The notes: a model not told the origin generated them from the sequence alone. 54,532 nucleotides of DNA from Bacillus sp. Xin1 (GCF_013314535.1 NZ_JABUAE010000032.1:1-54532), one strand, 5' to 3'; counted from the first letter of the stretch, positions 25,394-36,816 are shown. Translations and numbers: made by a program.

Positions 25394-28300
25394 TCGCCAA
25401 CCTCCTCTCTTATTTTCTCCATCGCTTCACTATCTTTCATATCTTTTAACGTGCGGAACTGGTTATCTTCAAGTGATTCATCAAACTGACAAACAGAACG
25501 GAAATTACAGAATGTACAAGCTGCTTTGTTCCCCATTTTATAAGGTGCGATATCAATGACACCTTCTGTAATGTCTTTCCCAATGTTTTCAAATGTATGA
25601 TGTACATATTGCTGTAAGGTTGTAAATTCTTGTTCACTTGCAATACTAGAACGCGCACTAAAACTACCATCTTTTTTCAAACCGGCAGAAATAATATCTG
25701 AACTCCCCGTACTTAACTTATTGTCCATTAAACGAACAACATCCGCATCACCTAGCACAAGACCTTTCATTTTAAATTTCTTTAAAATTTCTTTTTCAAT
25801 CTCTTCTTCTGAAGCGTCGCCTTTCATTTCCACAATCGGGTTATGAATATGGAAATATAAAACGCCAGCAGGCAGTGCCGCCTGATCCTTTTTCATCCAC
25901 GTATTTGCATTTGAAATGACAACGTCTAAATACGTTAACATTTGAAGCGCTAAGCCATAATATACTTCCGTTAAATCTAAAGCTTTTGTACTCGATTTAT
26001 AATCAATAATACGAAGGAACGTACCATTTTCATCTTCTGCTTTATCTACACGGTCAATGCGGCCAACAACTTCCATTTTCACACCATTTGCGAGTGTAAA
26101 CTCCATTGGCGGAAGAGACCCAGTGCCGCCCATACCGAATGGAACCTCTAAATCAACTGGCACAAATCCACTTGACTTCGCATGCTCACGCAGGATAAGT
26201 GACGTACGGAAAATGATTTGCTGCAGTTTTTGTTTTAAATAATGATTCCGATTTGAACTTAATAAAATTTGTCTTTGCAGAAGCGGTGCAATTTCTTCAA
26301 TGACTACGGCAGAAAGATGCTCACATTCTTTTATCGATAAATCAGCCCAAGTACGATTTTCCCTCAGTAACTTATCTGCAATTCTCTTTAATGCCGCATG
26401 GAATAATTCGCCGATATCTGGTGCATCTAATTTGAACACATCACGTTCTCGTAGTGATAATCCGTGCTGTGCAAAATGAGCATATGCGCAGCGATTAAAT
26501 AGTTCCATACGAGAGACGCTTCCTTTAATTTTATCTCCGTATAAATCTCTACTTACAACTGGACTAAGTTTCTGCGCACGATTTCGATAAAATAAACTAG
26601 ACAACACACGACTACTTTTTTGCTTCCACTGGGGTGAAGTCACATAGAAGTTATATACATCCCACCAAAAATCAAGATTCCCTTCAAAACCGTATCGTTT
26701 CCAGTTTTGAAGTTGCTGCGTTACGTACGACAACGTAACTTCTGGCGTTGCTACATACGAAATTTGATCCTGACGAGATAAATCATTCACATCATTCGTT
26801 ATGAAGACTTCTTTGATAGAAGGGAACATTCTTTTTACTTTCTTAATAAAACTAGATGACAGTAATGTCTTTCCTTCTTCATCCGCAAGCGGACAAGAAA
26901 TATATAATTTCTCAGATGCACGGGTTACTGTTTGATAAATAACAAATTGCTCTTCTAATAAAGTCTGCCTTGTTGTTGGTGCTAATTCTACACCAGCTGT
27001 AGCGAGAGATTCTCTTTCTTCATCTGATAACATCCCTTCATCTGAAGGGGCTGCTGGAATGATTCCTTCATTTGCACCAATTACAAAAGCAGCGCGAACA
27101 TTCGATAACCTTGTTCGATCAATATTTGCAATCAGCACTTGATCTAAAGACGGCGGGATATTTGCAAATTGAAGCGCCTCAAGTCCAGTTGTCATTACAT
27201 CGATAAACATTGCACGAGACATCTTTTCCTCGCCTAGCATTTCTACAAATGTATCGAGAAGATTCATTACCTCTTCCCAAACTTGATCATGGTCACTTGC
27301 AAACAGGAAATTCCCTTCTTCTTCAGCACGCATACGCAAATCTTCTAGTTTTTTAGGAACATCTAATTCTTCTAAAAATAAATACACTGTTTCACACATT
27401 TGCATGACTGAACTTGCACGTTTGAAACGCTTCTGCAAACGAATAATCGGTGTTCGTACCACATCACGGAGACGGTTGATTTTCTCTTCCATTTCACGTT
27501 CACTATCTGTTTGTGTTCCCACGGCCCCATCTAACGAACGATAACGACGATATGTCCACGGTTCATCTGCCGTCCATCTCTTTCCTTGTATGCCGTATGC
27601 TAAACAGTAATTTTCAAACTCATCCATTTCTTCGCGCATAACTTCTTTTCTTACATCTAACGGATATAATAGTTCCGTTTTTATGCAGCGGAATACTGCA
27701 TCATAACGCCAATTTCCACTAATGACTTCTAGCGCAGAACGAATGCATTCAATGAGTGGATGATGTGACATCGGACGCTTTTCATCGATAAAGTGCGGAA
27801 TATCGCAATCTGTAAACAATGTTTTCATGACATCATAATAGCTTTCTCCATTGCGAAGAAGAACCGCAATATCTCTGTAGCGATACTCCTCTTCTGCAAC
27901 AAGTCTGCGAATTTCCCGAGCTACACCTTCAACTTCCGCTCGTAAGTTTGCCGCTGTATATAATGTAATATCTGGTTCACTTTGAAACTTCTTAGAAGGA
28001 CGAGATTCGAATTCAGCTTCTAAATGCGCTAGCGCCGGTGAATGAAAACGTGGTTGTTCTCTCATCAAAACCGTACTTTCCACGGCGACTTTCTCTTCAC
28101 GTGCTAACTGTTTCACTTTTTCATACGTAAGGACTGTTTGATAAAACAAATCTAATTCACTTACTGGCTGTGATAACGTTTTTTCGTCTACTGTTAACGT
28201 AACTGTAATTCTTGCTCCGCAAACCATGAGCTTTCTAATGATTTCTAATTCCCCAGGTGAAAAGGAATGAAATCCATCTATATAAATTTCTGCACCTTTT

Positions 28301-28902
28301 ACATAGTCAGATTCCGGAAGCTTTTCTACAAGTAACTGCAGGTAATCTTCTGAATCTAAATATTTACCAATTAAAGCCCGTTCAAAATCATCATATAAAA
28401 GCTGAAGATCGTACATTTTATTTGCTAATAACTTTTGCTCATCACCATTTGAATGAGCATCTAATTGTTGCCACATCTTATATACATTCGATGGTGTGAC
28501 ATTGTAGCGTTTAAATTCAGCAATCATGCTTCCTAAATGTTCAAAAAAACCATTTTGTTCTGCTGCTTTTTGAAACACATACAATCCTTCCTTACGGGAT
28601 TCTACAATTTTGCGCAGTAGCATATGCACGCCTGCCTCATCAATATGAAGACGACTCGCGCCCCCAACTTCTTGCAGAACCTTCCACGCTAACCTTGAAA
28701 AACTAAATACTTGCGCCCGAATAGAGCCGCTAACTTCTTCATTTCCTATTAATGCTTGCTGCGTTTGGAACGTCATTTGTTCCGGTACAAGATATAGAAT
28801 GGTTTCGCCTCTTGGACGCTGCCGTAATTCTTCTTGTACTTCATGTAAACAAAATGTACTTTTTCCACTTCCAGCCCGTCCAATCACAAATCGAAGCGAC
28901 AT
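25390..28902 (-). CDS. addB: ATP-dependent helicase/deoxyribonuclease subunit B
   Basis: Partner of AddA in double-strand break repair. The start ATG at 28902 ([16 protein letters not shown]) follows AAAGGTGGGG and gives about 1,170 residues. The N-terminal Walker A is GRAGSGKST. The C-terminal nuclease has RIIDYKSST. The iron-sulfur cluster cysteines are visible as the C in FNRCAYAHF plus the late [10 protein letters not shown] group. All key residues appear intact. An apparent -10 element lies near 28955-28960. Confidence 0.97.
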   Translation of the reverse strand: MSLRFVIGRAGSGKSTFCLHEVQEELRQRPRGETILYLVPEQMTFQTQQALIGNEEVSGSIRAQVFSFSRLAWKVLQEVGGASRLHIDEAGVHMLLRKIVESRKEGLYVFQKAAEQNGFFEHLGSMIAEFKRYNVTPSNVYKMWQQLDAHSNGDEQKLLANKMYDLQLLYDDFERALIGKYLDSEDYLQLLVEKLPESDYVKGAEIYIDGFHSFSPGELEIIRKLMVCGARITVTLTVDEKTLSQPVSELDLFYQTVLTYEKVKQLAREEKVAVESTVLMREQPRFHSPALAHLEAEFESRPSKKFQSEPDITLYTAANLRAEVEGVAREIRRLVAEEEYRYRDIAVLLRNGESYYDVMKTLFTDCDIPHFIDEKRPMSHHPLIECIRSALEVISGNWRYDAVFRCIKTELLYPLDVRKEVMREEMDEFENYCLAYGIQGKRWTADEPWTYRRYRSLDGAVGTQTDSEREMEEKINRLRDVVRTPIIRLQKRFKRASSVMQMCETVYLFLEELDVPKKLEDLRMRAEEEGNFLFASDHDQVWEEVMNLLDTFVEMLGEEKMSRAMFIDVMTTGLEALQFANIPPSLDQVLIANIDRTRLSNVRAAFVIGANEGIIPAAPSDEGMLSDEERESLATAGVELAPTTRQTLLEEQFVIYQTVTRASEKLYISCPLADEEGKTLLSSSFIKKVKRMFPSIKEVFITNDVNDLSRQDQISYVATPEVTLSYVTQQLQNWKRYGFEGNLDFWWDVYNFYVTSPQWKQKSSRVLSSLFYRNRAQKLSPVVSRDLYGDKIKGSVSRMELFNRCAYAHFAQHGLSLRERDVFKLDAPDIGELFHAALKRIADKLLRENRTWADLSIKECEHLSAVVIEEIAPLLQRQILLSSNRNHYLKQKLQQIIFRTSLILREHAKSSGFVPVDLEVPFGMGGTGSLPPMEFTLANGVKMEVVGRIDRVDKAEDENGTFLRIIDYKSSTKALDLTEVYYGLALQMLTYLDVVISNANTWMKKDQAALPAGVLYFHIHNPIVEMKGDASEEEIEKEILKKFKMKGLVLGDADVVRLMDNKLSTGSSDIISAGLKKDGSFSARSSIASEQEFTTLQQYVHHTFENIGKDITEGVIDIAPYKMGNKAACTFCNFRSVCQFDESLEDNQFRTLKDMKDSEAMEKIREEVGE

Positions 28903-28965
28903 GTAATCCCCACCTTTCACTGACATAACGAACGTTAGTTTGATATCATCCTTGTATTATAACAC

Positions 28966-28997
28966 AAAAAAGCAGGAGCTAGCAGGCTCCTGCTTTT
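28966..28997 (-). terminator. Terminator between the signal peptidase gene and addB
   Basis: AAAAAGCAGGAGC pairs with GCTCCTGCTTTT. It ends the upstream transcript, so addBA has its own promoter. Confidence 0.88.
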
Positions 28998-29049
28998 GGT
29001 CGTTATTTGCCGAATAGTCGATATCCTTTGTTGAATCTCCGATAAAATT

Positions 29050-29622
29050 TTAATTATGATTCCCCTTTGAAAAGTTCGTCTGTACTTCATTAATTGGCCA
29101 ATAACGTAAATCCACTTTCCCAACAACAGTATCTGCTTTCACAAATCCAAAGTGTCTGCTATCCCAGCTGCCGAGACGATTATCACCAATTACAAAAATA
29201 GACCCCTTTGGAACAGTCTTTTCTCTCGTTAATTCCTCTAACGTAAAGTCTCCTGTCAACTGCCGTCCTTCCGCTTGCCCCTTATAGGTCTCCAAATAAG
29301 GCTCATCCACAAATTGGCCGTTTATATACAACTTATCATGCTTATATTCAATATGATCACCAGGTAAACCGATAATCCTCTTTACGTAATCCTCTTTCTT
29401 ATTTGCATGAAACACGACAACATCAAATCGGTTCAACTCCCCGACTTGATAGCTAACCTTATTTACCACAAGCATATTTCCATCTTGAAGTGTCGGCATC
29501 ATTGACTTCCCCTCTACAACATACGTTGAGAAGAAAAACGTTCGAAAAAAAACAGCTAATAGCACGCCTATAAGGATTGTCCTCATCCATTCTAGGCCTT
29601 CTTTTTTCAAAGCTCGCTTCAT
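29050..29622 (-). CDS. sipV: Type I signal peptidase
   Basis: Membrane protease that removes signal peptides from secreted proteins. 190 residues with one N-terminal membrane anchor (about 14-33). The catalytic serine is Ser40 in VEGKSMMPTL and the lysine base is Lys81 in YVKRIIGLPGD; VIGDNRLGSWDSRHFG is the typical C-terminal box. Position next to a yhjE-like gene and addB matches B. subtilis sipV, which is why I use that symbol; B. cereus strains have several paralogues, so the exact name is uncertain. The ATG has GAGGGGAGAGG upstream. Confidence 0.9.
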   Translation of the reverse strand: MKRALKKEGLEWMRTILIGVLLAVFFRTFFFSTYVVEGKSMMPTLQDGNMLVVNKVSYQVGELNRFDVVVFHANKKEDYVKRIIGLPGDHIEYKHDKLYINGQFVDEPYLETYKGQAEGRQLTGDFTLEELTREKTVPKGSIFVIGDNRLGSWDSRHFGFVKADTVVGKVDLRYWPINEVQTNFSKGNHN

Positions 29623-29679
29623 CTGCCTCTCCCCTCACCCTTTTCTATAATGGAGCCTTACTTACAGTGAAGACTAATC

Positions 29680-30273
29680 TTAATGTAGTTCTAGCTTTAC
29701 TTCAATCTTCTTACCGACATACCATAAAATAAAAATAACACCTATCACAATAACTGTTTTCACCGGCTTATAAATAAAAGAAGTTAAATCATGCCCAATA
29801 TAACTTAAAATAAAAATCATGACTAACTTTCCAAGCGCTAGTGCTAACACAAATTGTCGTCTGCTAATACGTGATAAACCAGCCACAACATTAATAAGTG
29901 CAGACGGCGTAAAAGGAAAACAAAATAAGATAAAAATAGGTGCGAACCCTTTCCGTTCAATCCATCCCATCGCTTTGCGCACTTTCGGATGTTTATTCAC
30001 AAACGAGAAGAACCGACCTCGTCCAAAACGGCGAATAACCGAAAATACAAATAATGCACCAAGAACCGACCCAAGCCACGAATACAAAAATCCAAGCCAT
30101 AACCCGAAAGCAACTGCATTCGCCATCACAAACAAAATAAGTGGCAGCGCTGGAATAATCGCCTCCACCATCGGCAAACCAATACCAAGGAGCGGCCCAA
30201 ATGCCCGATAACTCGCTACAATTTGCTCCATATTTTCTTCTGAAAAATACTCTTTGATTGTTTGAAAATCCAT
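29680..30273 (-). CDS. TVP38/TMEM64 (DedA-superfamily) membrane protein, YhjE-like
   Basis: 197 residues with about five membrane segments and the VTT-domain features: FGRGRFFSFV, then GFAPIFILFCFPFTPSALINVVAGLSR split by a short turn. Proteins of this superfamily are linked to lipid scrambling or transport in bacteria; the substrate here is unknown. It is 57 bp upstream of the signal peptidase gene and probably co-transcribed with it. B. subtilis has the same pair (yhjE, sipV). Confidence 0.85.
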   Translation of the reverse strand: MDFQTIKEYFSEENMEQIVASYRAFGPLLGIGLPMVEAIIPALPLILFVMANAVAFGLWLGFLYSWLGSVLGALFVFSVIRRFGRGRFFSFVNKHPKVRKAMGWIERKGFAPIFILFCFPFTPSALINVVAGLSRISRRQFVLALALGKLVMIFILSYIGHDLTSFIYKPVKTVIVIGVIFILWYVGKKIEVKLELH

Positions 30274-30466
30274 TCTACAATTTGCCCCTTTATAATATCC
30301 TATCCCTATACTTTATCATTGCTTGTCAGAAAGAGGAAATGGTAGATACGACATATGGAGATGTATTTATTTATTTTCCATACTTTTATGTAGAAATCCT
30401 TTATTATTATTGTATGATAATCTATCAATATTTGACACGATTTTACATGTTGAGAAATAAAAAAAA

Positions 30467-30483
30467 GGATGGTTGTCCCATCC
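30467..30483 (-). terminator. Hairpin terminator after comK
   Basis: GGATGG pairs with CCATCC around a short loop, with a run of A on the plus strand (T on the comK strand). It is 18 bp past the comK stop. The remaining gap to 30273 is AT-rich and holds no gene. Confidence 0.75.
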
Positions 30484-30500
30484 TCTCTGCCTATCAGTCA

Positions 30501-31088
30501 TTATTCCTTTATGTCCTCTTCTTTCACAAGATACGCTTTTTCATAAGCAGGCTTTAGTGTAGATTCATCTTCTTTATCGACCTGTTTAAACTGAGGTTTT
30601 CCTTGTTTATTTTTGCGATCCTCATACTCTGTCCGCAGCTTTGCGGTACGGTTTTGCTGATTCTCAAAACTGCTTTTTGATATTTCTAATTTCACTGCGA
30701 GACCATTAATGAAGCGAATAATTAAATTACCATCTGCTAGTTCTTTATTGTTTGCAATATGGAAGTGCGACAACCATGCACATTCCTTTCTAGAATAAGA
30801 ATACGTAGGAAAAAAGTAAAGCTGATCTGTCGGGCTAATTGCAATGGGTGCCTTATGTGTAATACGTGTCAATTCTTTTGTACCGTCTTTTCTACCTAAG
30901 AAACTAGATCCGTGTTTGCGACAACTTCGTTCCACAATCTCAAGAGGCTTTTGAAACATGAAAAAACTGTCTTCTACTTCAACTACTCGCGTTACAATGC
31001 GTTTTTCCCCTAAAATAACTGGAAGTAAGGCCATAGTTTTCTTGTTTACGACATAATTTTCGACATAGCGTTCTGCTTGTTCACCCAT
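30501..31088 (-). CDS. comK: Competence transcription factor ComK
   Basis: ComK activates the DNA-uptake genes by binding pairs of AT-boxes (AAAA-N5-TTTT). The 195-residue protein matches ComK through its centre: IVERSCRKHGSSFLGRKDGT, THKAPIAISPTDQLYFFPT and CAWLSHFHI are the conserved blocks, and SSFENQQNRTAKLRTEYEDR follows. B. cereus group genomes carry two comK genes; I cannot tell which this is with certainty, though the length suggests ComK1. The 290 bp upstream is very AT-rich with imperfect AT-boxes (for example AAAATTGTTCTTTT near 31167), which might allow autoregulation. A TnpB element begins about 290 bp upstream. Confidence 0.88.
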   Translation of the reverse strand: MGEQAERYVENYVVNKKTMALLPVILGEKRIVTRVVEVEDSFFMFQKPLEIVERSCRKHGSSFLGRKDGTKELTRITHKAPIAISPTDQLYFFPTYSYSRKECAWLSHFHIANNKELADGNLIIRFINGLAVKLEISKSSFENQQNRTAKLRTEYEDRKNKQGKPQFKQVDKEDESTLKPAYEKAYLVKEEDIKE

Positions 31089-31591
31089 CCTACACTCTCT
31101 CCTTCATTATTTTTCTTACCATTCATAACAGCAGCTGCATGGATAATTGTACCACTCTAAAAATAAAATTGTTCTTTTTTTCAAATATTTTACATTTTCT
31201 TATAAAACTTTAAAATTTCATTATATTTCTTCATATAAATATCTGCATAAAATCCACTTATTCTCTTAACTTAAAAAGATGAACTTCTCTAGAAAAATAC
31301 AATCTTCCCTTTTTGAAATATTTGTAACATATTATTATAAGTGATAATAAAAACAGCTACTAAAAAACTATGATTTATAAAGTGAAACTTTAACGGTACT
31401 CCAACAGAAGTCCTCTTCCTCAAGCACGTGCAGGACATAGTCCAGTGGTAGGGAGAGGATGAATGTTGGTCGTGCACAGCACGAAGTTTCTATTTCCTTT
31501 TTATGTAACTTCATGTATACTAGTAATAGAAACGAGAACGTACATTCTAGTTTTGGTAATCTGAACACTATAACGAAAAAGGAGGAGGGTT

Positions 31592-32726
31592 ATGACAATG
31601 TTGCTAAGCCAAAAATATGAAATTTTTCCAACGAAAGAACAAAAAGAAACGTTAGACCGTTGGCTACAATATTGTCGTCAAACTTATAATTCTGCTCTTT
31701 TAGATAAACAAAGAAAATATAAGGAAAACAAAGAATTGTATACACGTTCTGACATGCAAAAGCAACAAACGATAGACAAGAAGAAGTATCCTTTTCTCAA
31801 AGAAGTGCCATCACAGCCCTTGCAAGAAGTATTTTTACGACTCAAAAAGGCCTATGATGGCTTTTTTCGTGGAGATGCTAACTATCCAAAATTGAAAAAG
31901 TATAAAGACTATAATAGTCTCACTTTCCCTCAGTTTGGATTCAAACCGAATAGGAAACATCGTTTAGCGATGTCGTTTGCAGAGAACGGAAAATTATATA
32001 ACAAGGGATTAGGAGAAATAGAGATTCATCTTCATCGACCAATAGAAGGAACGATCAAACAATTGATTCTGAAACGCCAAGCTAAGAGATGGTACGCTAT
32101 TTTTAGTGTCGAAAGACAAGCTGTATCTCCTTCTATCGATAGAGAAAATGCAGTTGGTATAGATGTAGGACTCCATGCATACGCTGTTCTTTCTAAATGA
32201 AACGGTATTTGAAAATCCAAGATTTCTTTTGCAAAAAGAAAAACAATTGAAAAAAGCACAACGTAACCTTTCGAAGAAAAATAAAGGCTCTGCTAACTAT
32301 AGAAAACAAGTAGAAAGGATCCGGAATCTTCACGAAAAGGTGGCGAATCAAAGAAAAGATTTTTTACACAAATTAAGTTATCATCTCACGCAAATGTATT
32401 CGGTGATTTGTATAGAAAATCTTGATATCCGAAATATGGTTCGGAACCGAAACGTGTCAAAGTCAATTTCCGATGCGGGGTGGGGGATTTTTCGTAAGCT
32501 GTTGATGTATAAGTGTGAAAAATTTGGAGGCTTACTTGTGAAAGTAGACCCAGCATATACATCACAAGATTGTTCGAGCTGTGGGCATCGTGTGAAGAAA
32601 TCACTATCGATTCGGACACATATTTGCACAAAGTGTGGAACGGTATTAGACAGGGATCATAATGCGAGCCGAAACATTTTGCAAAAAGGGTTAGAGCAAT
32701 TATTTGTAAGAACGACTGAGGATTGA
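31592..32726 (+). pseudogene. tnpB: tnpB with a single-base frameshift
   Basis: TnpB is the RNA-guided nuclease of IS200/IS605-type elements. Frame one runs 31592-32200 and ends VGIDVGLHAYAVLSK-stop; frame two carries on with ETVFENPRFLLQKEK. Removing one A from the AAA run at about 32197-32199 joins them as AVLSNETVFENPRFL, the expected family sequence, giving about 377 residues. All catalytic residues are intact: Asp191 (GIDVGL), the Glu in CIENLDI, the zinc ribbon CSSCGHR...CTKCG and DRDHNASRNI. It is a recent pseudogene unless slippage at the A-run restores the protein. The ATG follows AGGAGGAGGG. Confidence 0.88.
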
Positions 32727-32875
32727 AACTGTAGGGCAAGGTTGTGTCCAAACAGTATAAAAGACGCCTGTGGAGAGTATGTAAGACTACTTGGATTCCC
32801 AAATAGCAACGCTCTAGGAAACGGGAAGCCCCTTCTTCAAACAACTCGTAAGAGTGTTAAGGAGGGGTCATTCAC
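32727..32875 (+). ncRNA. Putative right-end guide RNA (omega-RNA/reRNA) of the TnpB element
   Basis: In TnpB elements the transcript over the end of tnpB and the right end forms a scaffold RNA, with the guide lying just past the element. The stretch here has the usual features: GGAAACGGGAAGCCCC, then a CCCCTTC...GGAGGGG hairpin with an ACTCGTAAGAGT inner stem, then TCATTCAC at the end. The predicted guide would be the host sequence starting at 32876. This is inference by family pattern. Confidence 0.5.
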
Positions 32876-32952
32876 TAAATGAATGTTTTCTTCATTCCCA
32901 ACCTCACTTCTTTGCTATAATTAAGGAGAAATTCGATAGACGGAGGTCCATT

Positions 32953-33135
32953 ATGGAAGAAAAACATGATCAGCCAATGATTAAGATGGAAAATAGCAGT
33001 ATCGTTATCGTAAAAAATTCGGCTAGTATTATTATCGGTTTATTTTGTCTTTTATTATTCTTTGCGAAGCCATTTCGTAAAACGAAATGTCCTAAGTGTA
33101 GTAAGAAGGGGAAAAAGAGCAGGGTGAAAGAATAG
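32953..33135 (+). CDS. Small single-pass membrane protein of unknown function
   Basis: 60 residues. I chose the ATG at 32953, after GGAGG. The N-terminus is hydrophilic, one membrane helix follows (ASIIIGLFCLLLFFA), and the basic C-terminus has a CPKC pair that could be half of a zinc knuckle. A TATAAT lies at 32916-32921. The TnpB element ends 78 bp upstream, so its promoter region sits close to the insertion. Confidence 0.6.
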   Translation: MEEKHDQPMIKMENSSIVIVKNSASIIIGLFCLLLFFAKPFRKTKCPKCSKKGKKSRVKE

Positions 33136-33170
33136 TTCATCTATGTTTATATAGTTTATAAATTAATAAT

Positions 33171-33200
33171 GAAAAAGGATGGCATAAGCCATCCTTTTTC
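33171..33200. terminator. Terminator between the small membrane gene and csp
   Basis: GAAAAAGGATGGC pairs with GCCATCCTTTTTC around a 4-nt loop; it lies between two convergent genes. Confidence 0.9.
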
Positions 33201-33216
33201 ATTACGTACTATAAGA

Positions 33217-33420
33217 TTATAGTTTGATAACGTTTTTAGCTTGAGGTCCACGGTTGCCATCTTCGATTTCGAAGCTAACTTTTTGACCTTCTTCTAAAGA
33301 TTTGAAACCTTCAGTTTCGATTGCAGAGAAGTGTACGAATACGTCGTTTCCGCCTGGAACTTCGATGAAACCGAAGCCTTTTTCGTTGTTAAACCATTTT
33401 ACTTGTCCTGTTACTGCCAT
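33217..33420 (-). CDS. Cold-shock protein (CspA family)
   Basis: 67 residues forming an OB-fold RNA chaperone. RNP1 (KGFGFIEV) and RNP2 (VFVHFSAI) are intact. It should bind single-stranded nucleic acid and keep mRNA unfolded in the cold. B. cereus has several paralogues, so I give no symbol. The ATG follows AGGAGGAAATA. The roughly 150-bp upstream stretch up to about 33580 may include a long leader, as is common for csp mRNAs. Confidence 0.95.
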   Translation of the reverse strand: MAVTGQVKWFNNEKGFGFIEVPGGNDVFVHFSAIETEGFKSLEEGQKVSFEIEDGNRGPQAKNVIKL

Positions 33421-33685
33421 AATTATTTCCTCCTAAGAAAATACATATTTTTTAGTCTTCATACGTAAAAAAAGAATCCACACATTATCAAATACGAAAC
33501 ATAAAACAGTTCTCACATACTTTTTCTCGTTCGTTTTCAGCACTTGATAATATATGGATTGCTTGATTTAGTTATTCAACTGAGATAATTATAGCATACT
33601 TAAAATAGAATGTACAATATTTTTTGAAAATATTTATTTCTAAATTTTTACAAAACTATTAATTGATTTCCTATATAAAAAACAA

Positions 33686-33708
33686 CAGGTGCCCTTAAAG
33701 GACACCTG
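33686..33708 (-). terminator. Terminator after aceA
   Basis: CAGGTGTCCTTT (minus strand) pairs with AAGGGCACCTG, followed on the minus strand by TTGTTTTTTATA; 10 bp beyond the aceA stop. Confidence 0.85.
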
Positions 33709-33717
33709 CCCCCTCAC

Positions 33718-34995
33718 TTATTTCCTAAACTGTGCCTCTTCCGTAGATCCTTTCAATGCCGTTGTAGAAGATGTTCCGCCTGTAATCACTTGTGCTACTT
33801 CATCAAAGTAACCCGTTCCAACTTCGCGTTGATGACGCGTTGCAGAATAGCCATACTCCTCTGCTGCAAATTCTGCTTGTTGCAGTTCAGAATATGCTGC
33901 CATTCCGCGCTCTTTATAGCCACGTGCAAGTTCAAACATGCCGTAGTTTAAGGAATGGAATCCTGCTAGTGTTACGAACTGGAATTTATATCCGTATGAA
34001 GCAATTTCTTTTTGGAAGGTTGCAATTGTTTTTTCATCTAGTTTTTGTTTCCAGTTAAAAGATGGTGAACAGTTATACGCTAATAATTTACCTGGATATT
34101 TCTCATGAATTGCTTCCGCGAAACGCTTCGCATCTTCTAAATTCGGTTCAGATGTTTCACACCAAACAAGGTCTGCATATGGCGCATATGCTAAACCGCG
34201 CGCAATCGCTTGATCAAGCCCTGCATTTGTCCGGTAAAAACCTTCTGGCGTTCTCTCTCCTGTAATAAATTCTTGATCAACCGGATCAATATCACTCGTA
34301 ATTAAATCAGCTGCATCCGCATCTGTTCTCGCTACAATAATTGTTGGAGTCCCCATTACATCCGCAGCTAAGCGCGCAGAAATTAAATTACGTACTGCTG
34401 TTTGCGTTGGTAGCAATACTTTTCCGCCTAAATGTCCGCATTTTTTCTCTGAAGATAATTGATCTTCAAAGTGCACCCCTGATGCACCTGCTTCAATCAT
34501 CCCTTTCATTAATTCAAATACATTTAGCTGACCGCCAAATCCAGCTTCAGCATCCGCAACAATTGGAACGAAATAATCTGTATCATCGCTGCCTTCCATA
34601 TGCTGAATTTGATCCGCACGTTGCAGCGTTTGGTTAATACGTTTTACAACAGCTGGTACACTGTTCGCTGGATATAAACTTTGGTCTGGATACATGTGCC
34701 CGGATAGATTGGCATCCGCTGCCACTTGCCAACCACTTAAATAAATTGCTTTTAATCCTGCCTTTACTTGCTGCATTGCTTGGTTTCCGGTTAACGCGCC
34801 AAGCGCATTAATATAGTCTTCTGTATGAAGCGATTGCCAAAGTTTCTCTGCTCCCTTACGTGCTAATGTATGCTCAATATCAATCGATCCACGAAGACGA
34901 ATGACATCCTCAGCAGAATAAGGACGCGTTACCCCTTTCCAACGCTCATCTAGCTCCCAGTTTTCTTGTAACTTTTGTATTCTTTCGTTTGTCAT
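33718..34995 (-). CDS. aceA: Isocitrate lyase
   Basis: Splits isocitrate into succinate and glyoxylate, the first step of the glyoxylate bypass used for growth on acetate or fatty acids. 425 residues from the ATG at 34995, which has AGGGG 9 nt upstream; the ATG three codons earlier overlaps that site. The active-site cysteine loop [11 protein letters not shown] is intact and metal-binding acids lie in [10 protein letters not shown]. It follows aceB by about 20 bp in one operon. Confidence 0.97.
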   Translation of the reverse strand: MTNERIQKLQENWELDERWKGVTRPYSAEDVIRLRGSIDIEHTLARKGAEKLWQSLHTEDYINALGALTGNQAMQQVKAGLKAIYLSGWQVAADANLSGHMYPDQSLYPANSVPAVVKRINQTLQRADQIQHMEGSDDTDYFVPIVADAEAGFGGQLNVFELMKGMIEAGASGVHFEDQLSSEKKCGHLGGKVLLPTQTAVRNLISARLAADVMGTPTIIVARTDADAADLITSDIDPVDQEFITGERTPEGFYRTNAGLDQAIARGLAYAPYADLVWCETSEPNLEDAKRFAEAIHEKYPGKLLAYNCSPSFNWKQKLDEKTIATFQKEIASYGYKFQFVTLAGFHSLNYGMFELARGYKERGMAAYSELQQAEFAAEEYGYSATRHQREVGTGYFDEVAQVITGGTSSTTALKGSTEEAQFRK

Positions 34996-35016
34996 CTCTT
35001 CCATCCCCTTTTCACT

Positions 35017-36606
35017 TTATAAAATTTCGTAACCCGGTAATGTTAAAAATGTTTCAAATTCATCATTCTGTACTAAATTAGTAAAGAGCTTTGTTGCTTC
35101 TACAAATCTACCTTTCTCAAACGCTTCCTTACCAATCTCTTGTTCTATTTTCGCCAGCTCTTCCGCCTTAAACTCTTCTACTAAAGCAAAGGTAATGTTA
35201 CGGCCGTCATTCAGCTTCCCGCCCTCATGCCGAATCCATTGCCACACTTGCGCCCGTGAAATTTCTGCCGTTGCTGCATCTTCCATCAAATTGTAAATCG
35301 GTGCTGCCCCGCGGCCGCTTAACCACGATGCAATATATTGAATGCCAACGCTAATATTCATACGAAGTCCTTCTTCTGTAATCGTTCCCATCGGTACTTC
35401 TAACAAGTCCTTTTCTGTTACATAAACCTCTTCACGTTTTCTAAAAATTTGATTCGGTGTTTTCATAATGTGATCGAACACTTCCATCGCAACCGGTACA
35501 AGTCCCGGATGGGCAACCCAAGTCCCATCATGCCCGTCTAAAGCCTCGCGTTCTTTATCCATACGAACTTTTTCAAAAGCAGCCTCATTTGCTTCCGGAT
35601 TATTTTTAATCGGGATTTGCGCTGCCATTCCGCCAATTGCTGGTGCATTCCGGCGATGGCACGTTTGAATTACTTTTAAAGAATATGAGCGCATAAACGG
35701 AGCTGTCATCGTAACTTGCGCCCGGTCTGGAAGCAAAAATTCATTATGATTACGAAAACTTTTTAAGAAACTAAAAATATAATCCCAGCGTCCACAATTC
35801 AGTCCGGCTGAGTGATCACGGAGTTCATATAAAATTTCATCCATTTCAAAAGAAGCGTGGATTGTTTCTAATAATACAGTTGCTTTAATCGTCCCGTTCG
35901 GAATTCCAATGTATTTCTGTGCAAAAACAAAAACATCATTCCATAATCTTGCTTCTAAATAGCTCTCCATTTTCGGTAAGTAAAAATATGGTCCGCTTCC
36001 TTTTTCTAATAATGTTTTTGCGTTATGGAAAAAGTACAAACCAAAGTCAACGAGACTCCCTGACATCTTTTCTCCATCGACTAGCATATGTTTTTCTTCT
36101 AAATGCCAGCCGCGCGGACGCACAATAAGTACAGCAGTTTTCTCACCTAAACGGTACTCCTTGCCGCTTGGATTCTTATATGAAATCGTTCCCTTCACCG
36201 CATCTCTTAAGTTAATCTGGCCATCTATTGCATTGTGCCACGTCGGTGAGTTCGAATCTTCAAAGTCTGCCATAAAAAGATGTGCACCTGAATTTAAAGC
36301 ATTAATCACCATCTTTCGATCTACTGGCCCTGTAATCTCCACCCGGCGATCTTCTAAATCTTTTGGAAGCGGGGCAATCGTCCAATCTTCAGCACGTATA
36401 TGTGCTGTTTCTGGTAAAAAGCTTGGAAACTCCCCTGCATCAATTCTTTTTTGCTTTTCCACACGTTTTTGCAATAAGCTTTTACGGCGTGTATTAAAAT
36501 TCTCATGCAGCTCTTTTAAAAAAGTGAGCGCTTCCGGTGTCAAAATTTCTCCATACGCCGGTAATACTTCTAAGGCGAGTGTAACCCGTGAAGTTTGCGT
36601 CGACAT
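35017..36606 (-). CDS. aceB: Malate synthase A
   Basis: Condenses glyoxylate with acetyl-CoA to malate, the second step of the glyoxylate bypass. 529 residues is usual for isoform A. Conserved blocks include [23 protein letters not shown] and [10 protein letters not shown]. First gene of the aceBA unit; the ATG follows AAGAAGGAG. I looked for a catabolite-response (cre) site upstream and did not find a convincing one. Confidence 0.97.
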   Translation of the reverse strand: MSTQTSRVTLALEVLPAYGEILTPEALTFLKELHENFNTRRKSLLQKRVEKQKRIDAGEFPSFLPETAHIRAEDWTIAPLPKDLEDRRVEITGPVDRKMVINALNSGAHLFMADFEDSNSPTWHNAIDGQINLRDAVKGTISYKNPSGKEYRLGEKTAVLIVRPRGWHLEEKHMLVDGEKMSGSLVDFGLYFFHNAKTLLEKGSGPYFYLPKMESYLEARLWNDVFVFAQKYIGIPNGTIKATVLLETIHASFEMDEILYELRDHSAGLNCGRWDYIFSFLKSFRNHNEFLLPDRAQVTMTAPFMRSYSLKVIQTCHRRNAPAIGGMAAQIPIKNNPEANEAAFEKVRMDKEREALDGHDGTWVAHPGLVPVAMEVFDHIMKTPNQIFRKREEVYVTEKDLLEVPMGTITEEGLRMNISVGIQYIASWLSGRGAAPIYNLMEDAATAEISRAQVWQWIRHEGGKLNDGRNITFALVEEFKAEELAKIEQEIGKEAFEKGRFVEATKLFTNLVQNDEFETFLTLPGYEIL

Positions 36607-36769
36607 ATTAGCATCTCCTTCTTAAACTGTTTTATAACAGATTTGATTTTATGTTTTATATTATATAACAAATTTTCAGAAAAGGAAGGAGTTTTTTGAA
36701 AATTTAACTTATTTTTTATGAAACATCGGTTTCATCTACTGATTCAGTCACCTTTTTATACAACAAAAA

Positions 36770-36793
36770 GGCAGGTGTTATATAACACCTGCC
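36770..36793 (-). terminator. Terminator after the first SLH gene
   Basis: GGCAGGTGTTA pairs with TAACACCTGCC, followed on the minus strand by TTTTTGTTG. Confidence 0.82.
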
Positions 36794-36816
36794 CTATTTT
36801 ATACATTCACTTTTTC

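Larger units (their letters stand above)
31379..32875 (+). mobile_element. Second TnpB-only IS200/IS605-type element
   Basis: The element begins after TTTAT (31374-31378) with AAAGTGAAACTTTAACGG and ends near TTCAC (32871-32875). It holds one tnpB gene and no tnpA. About 145 bp between the tnpB stop and the right end contain GGAAACGGGAAGCCCC and a CCCCTTC.../GGAGGGG hairpin, the pattern of right-end guide RNAs in TnpB elements. The first 17 bases including the AT flank (ATAAAGTGAAACTTTAA) are identical to the end of bcr1. Exact ends are inferred. Confidence 0.75.

Noticed and set aside
31089-31378. ComK K-box (two AT-boxes) upstream of comK
   Set aside because: Several A-run/T-run pairs exist but none has the exact AAAA-N5-TTTT pair with accepted spacing, and the region is AT-rich enough to give chance hits.
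36607-36700. Catabolite-response (cre) site ahead of aceBA
   Set aside because: Expected for the pathway, but no sequence near the consensus was found.
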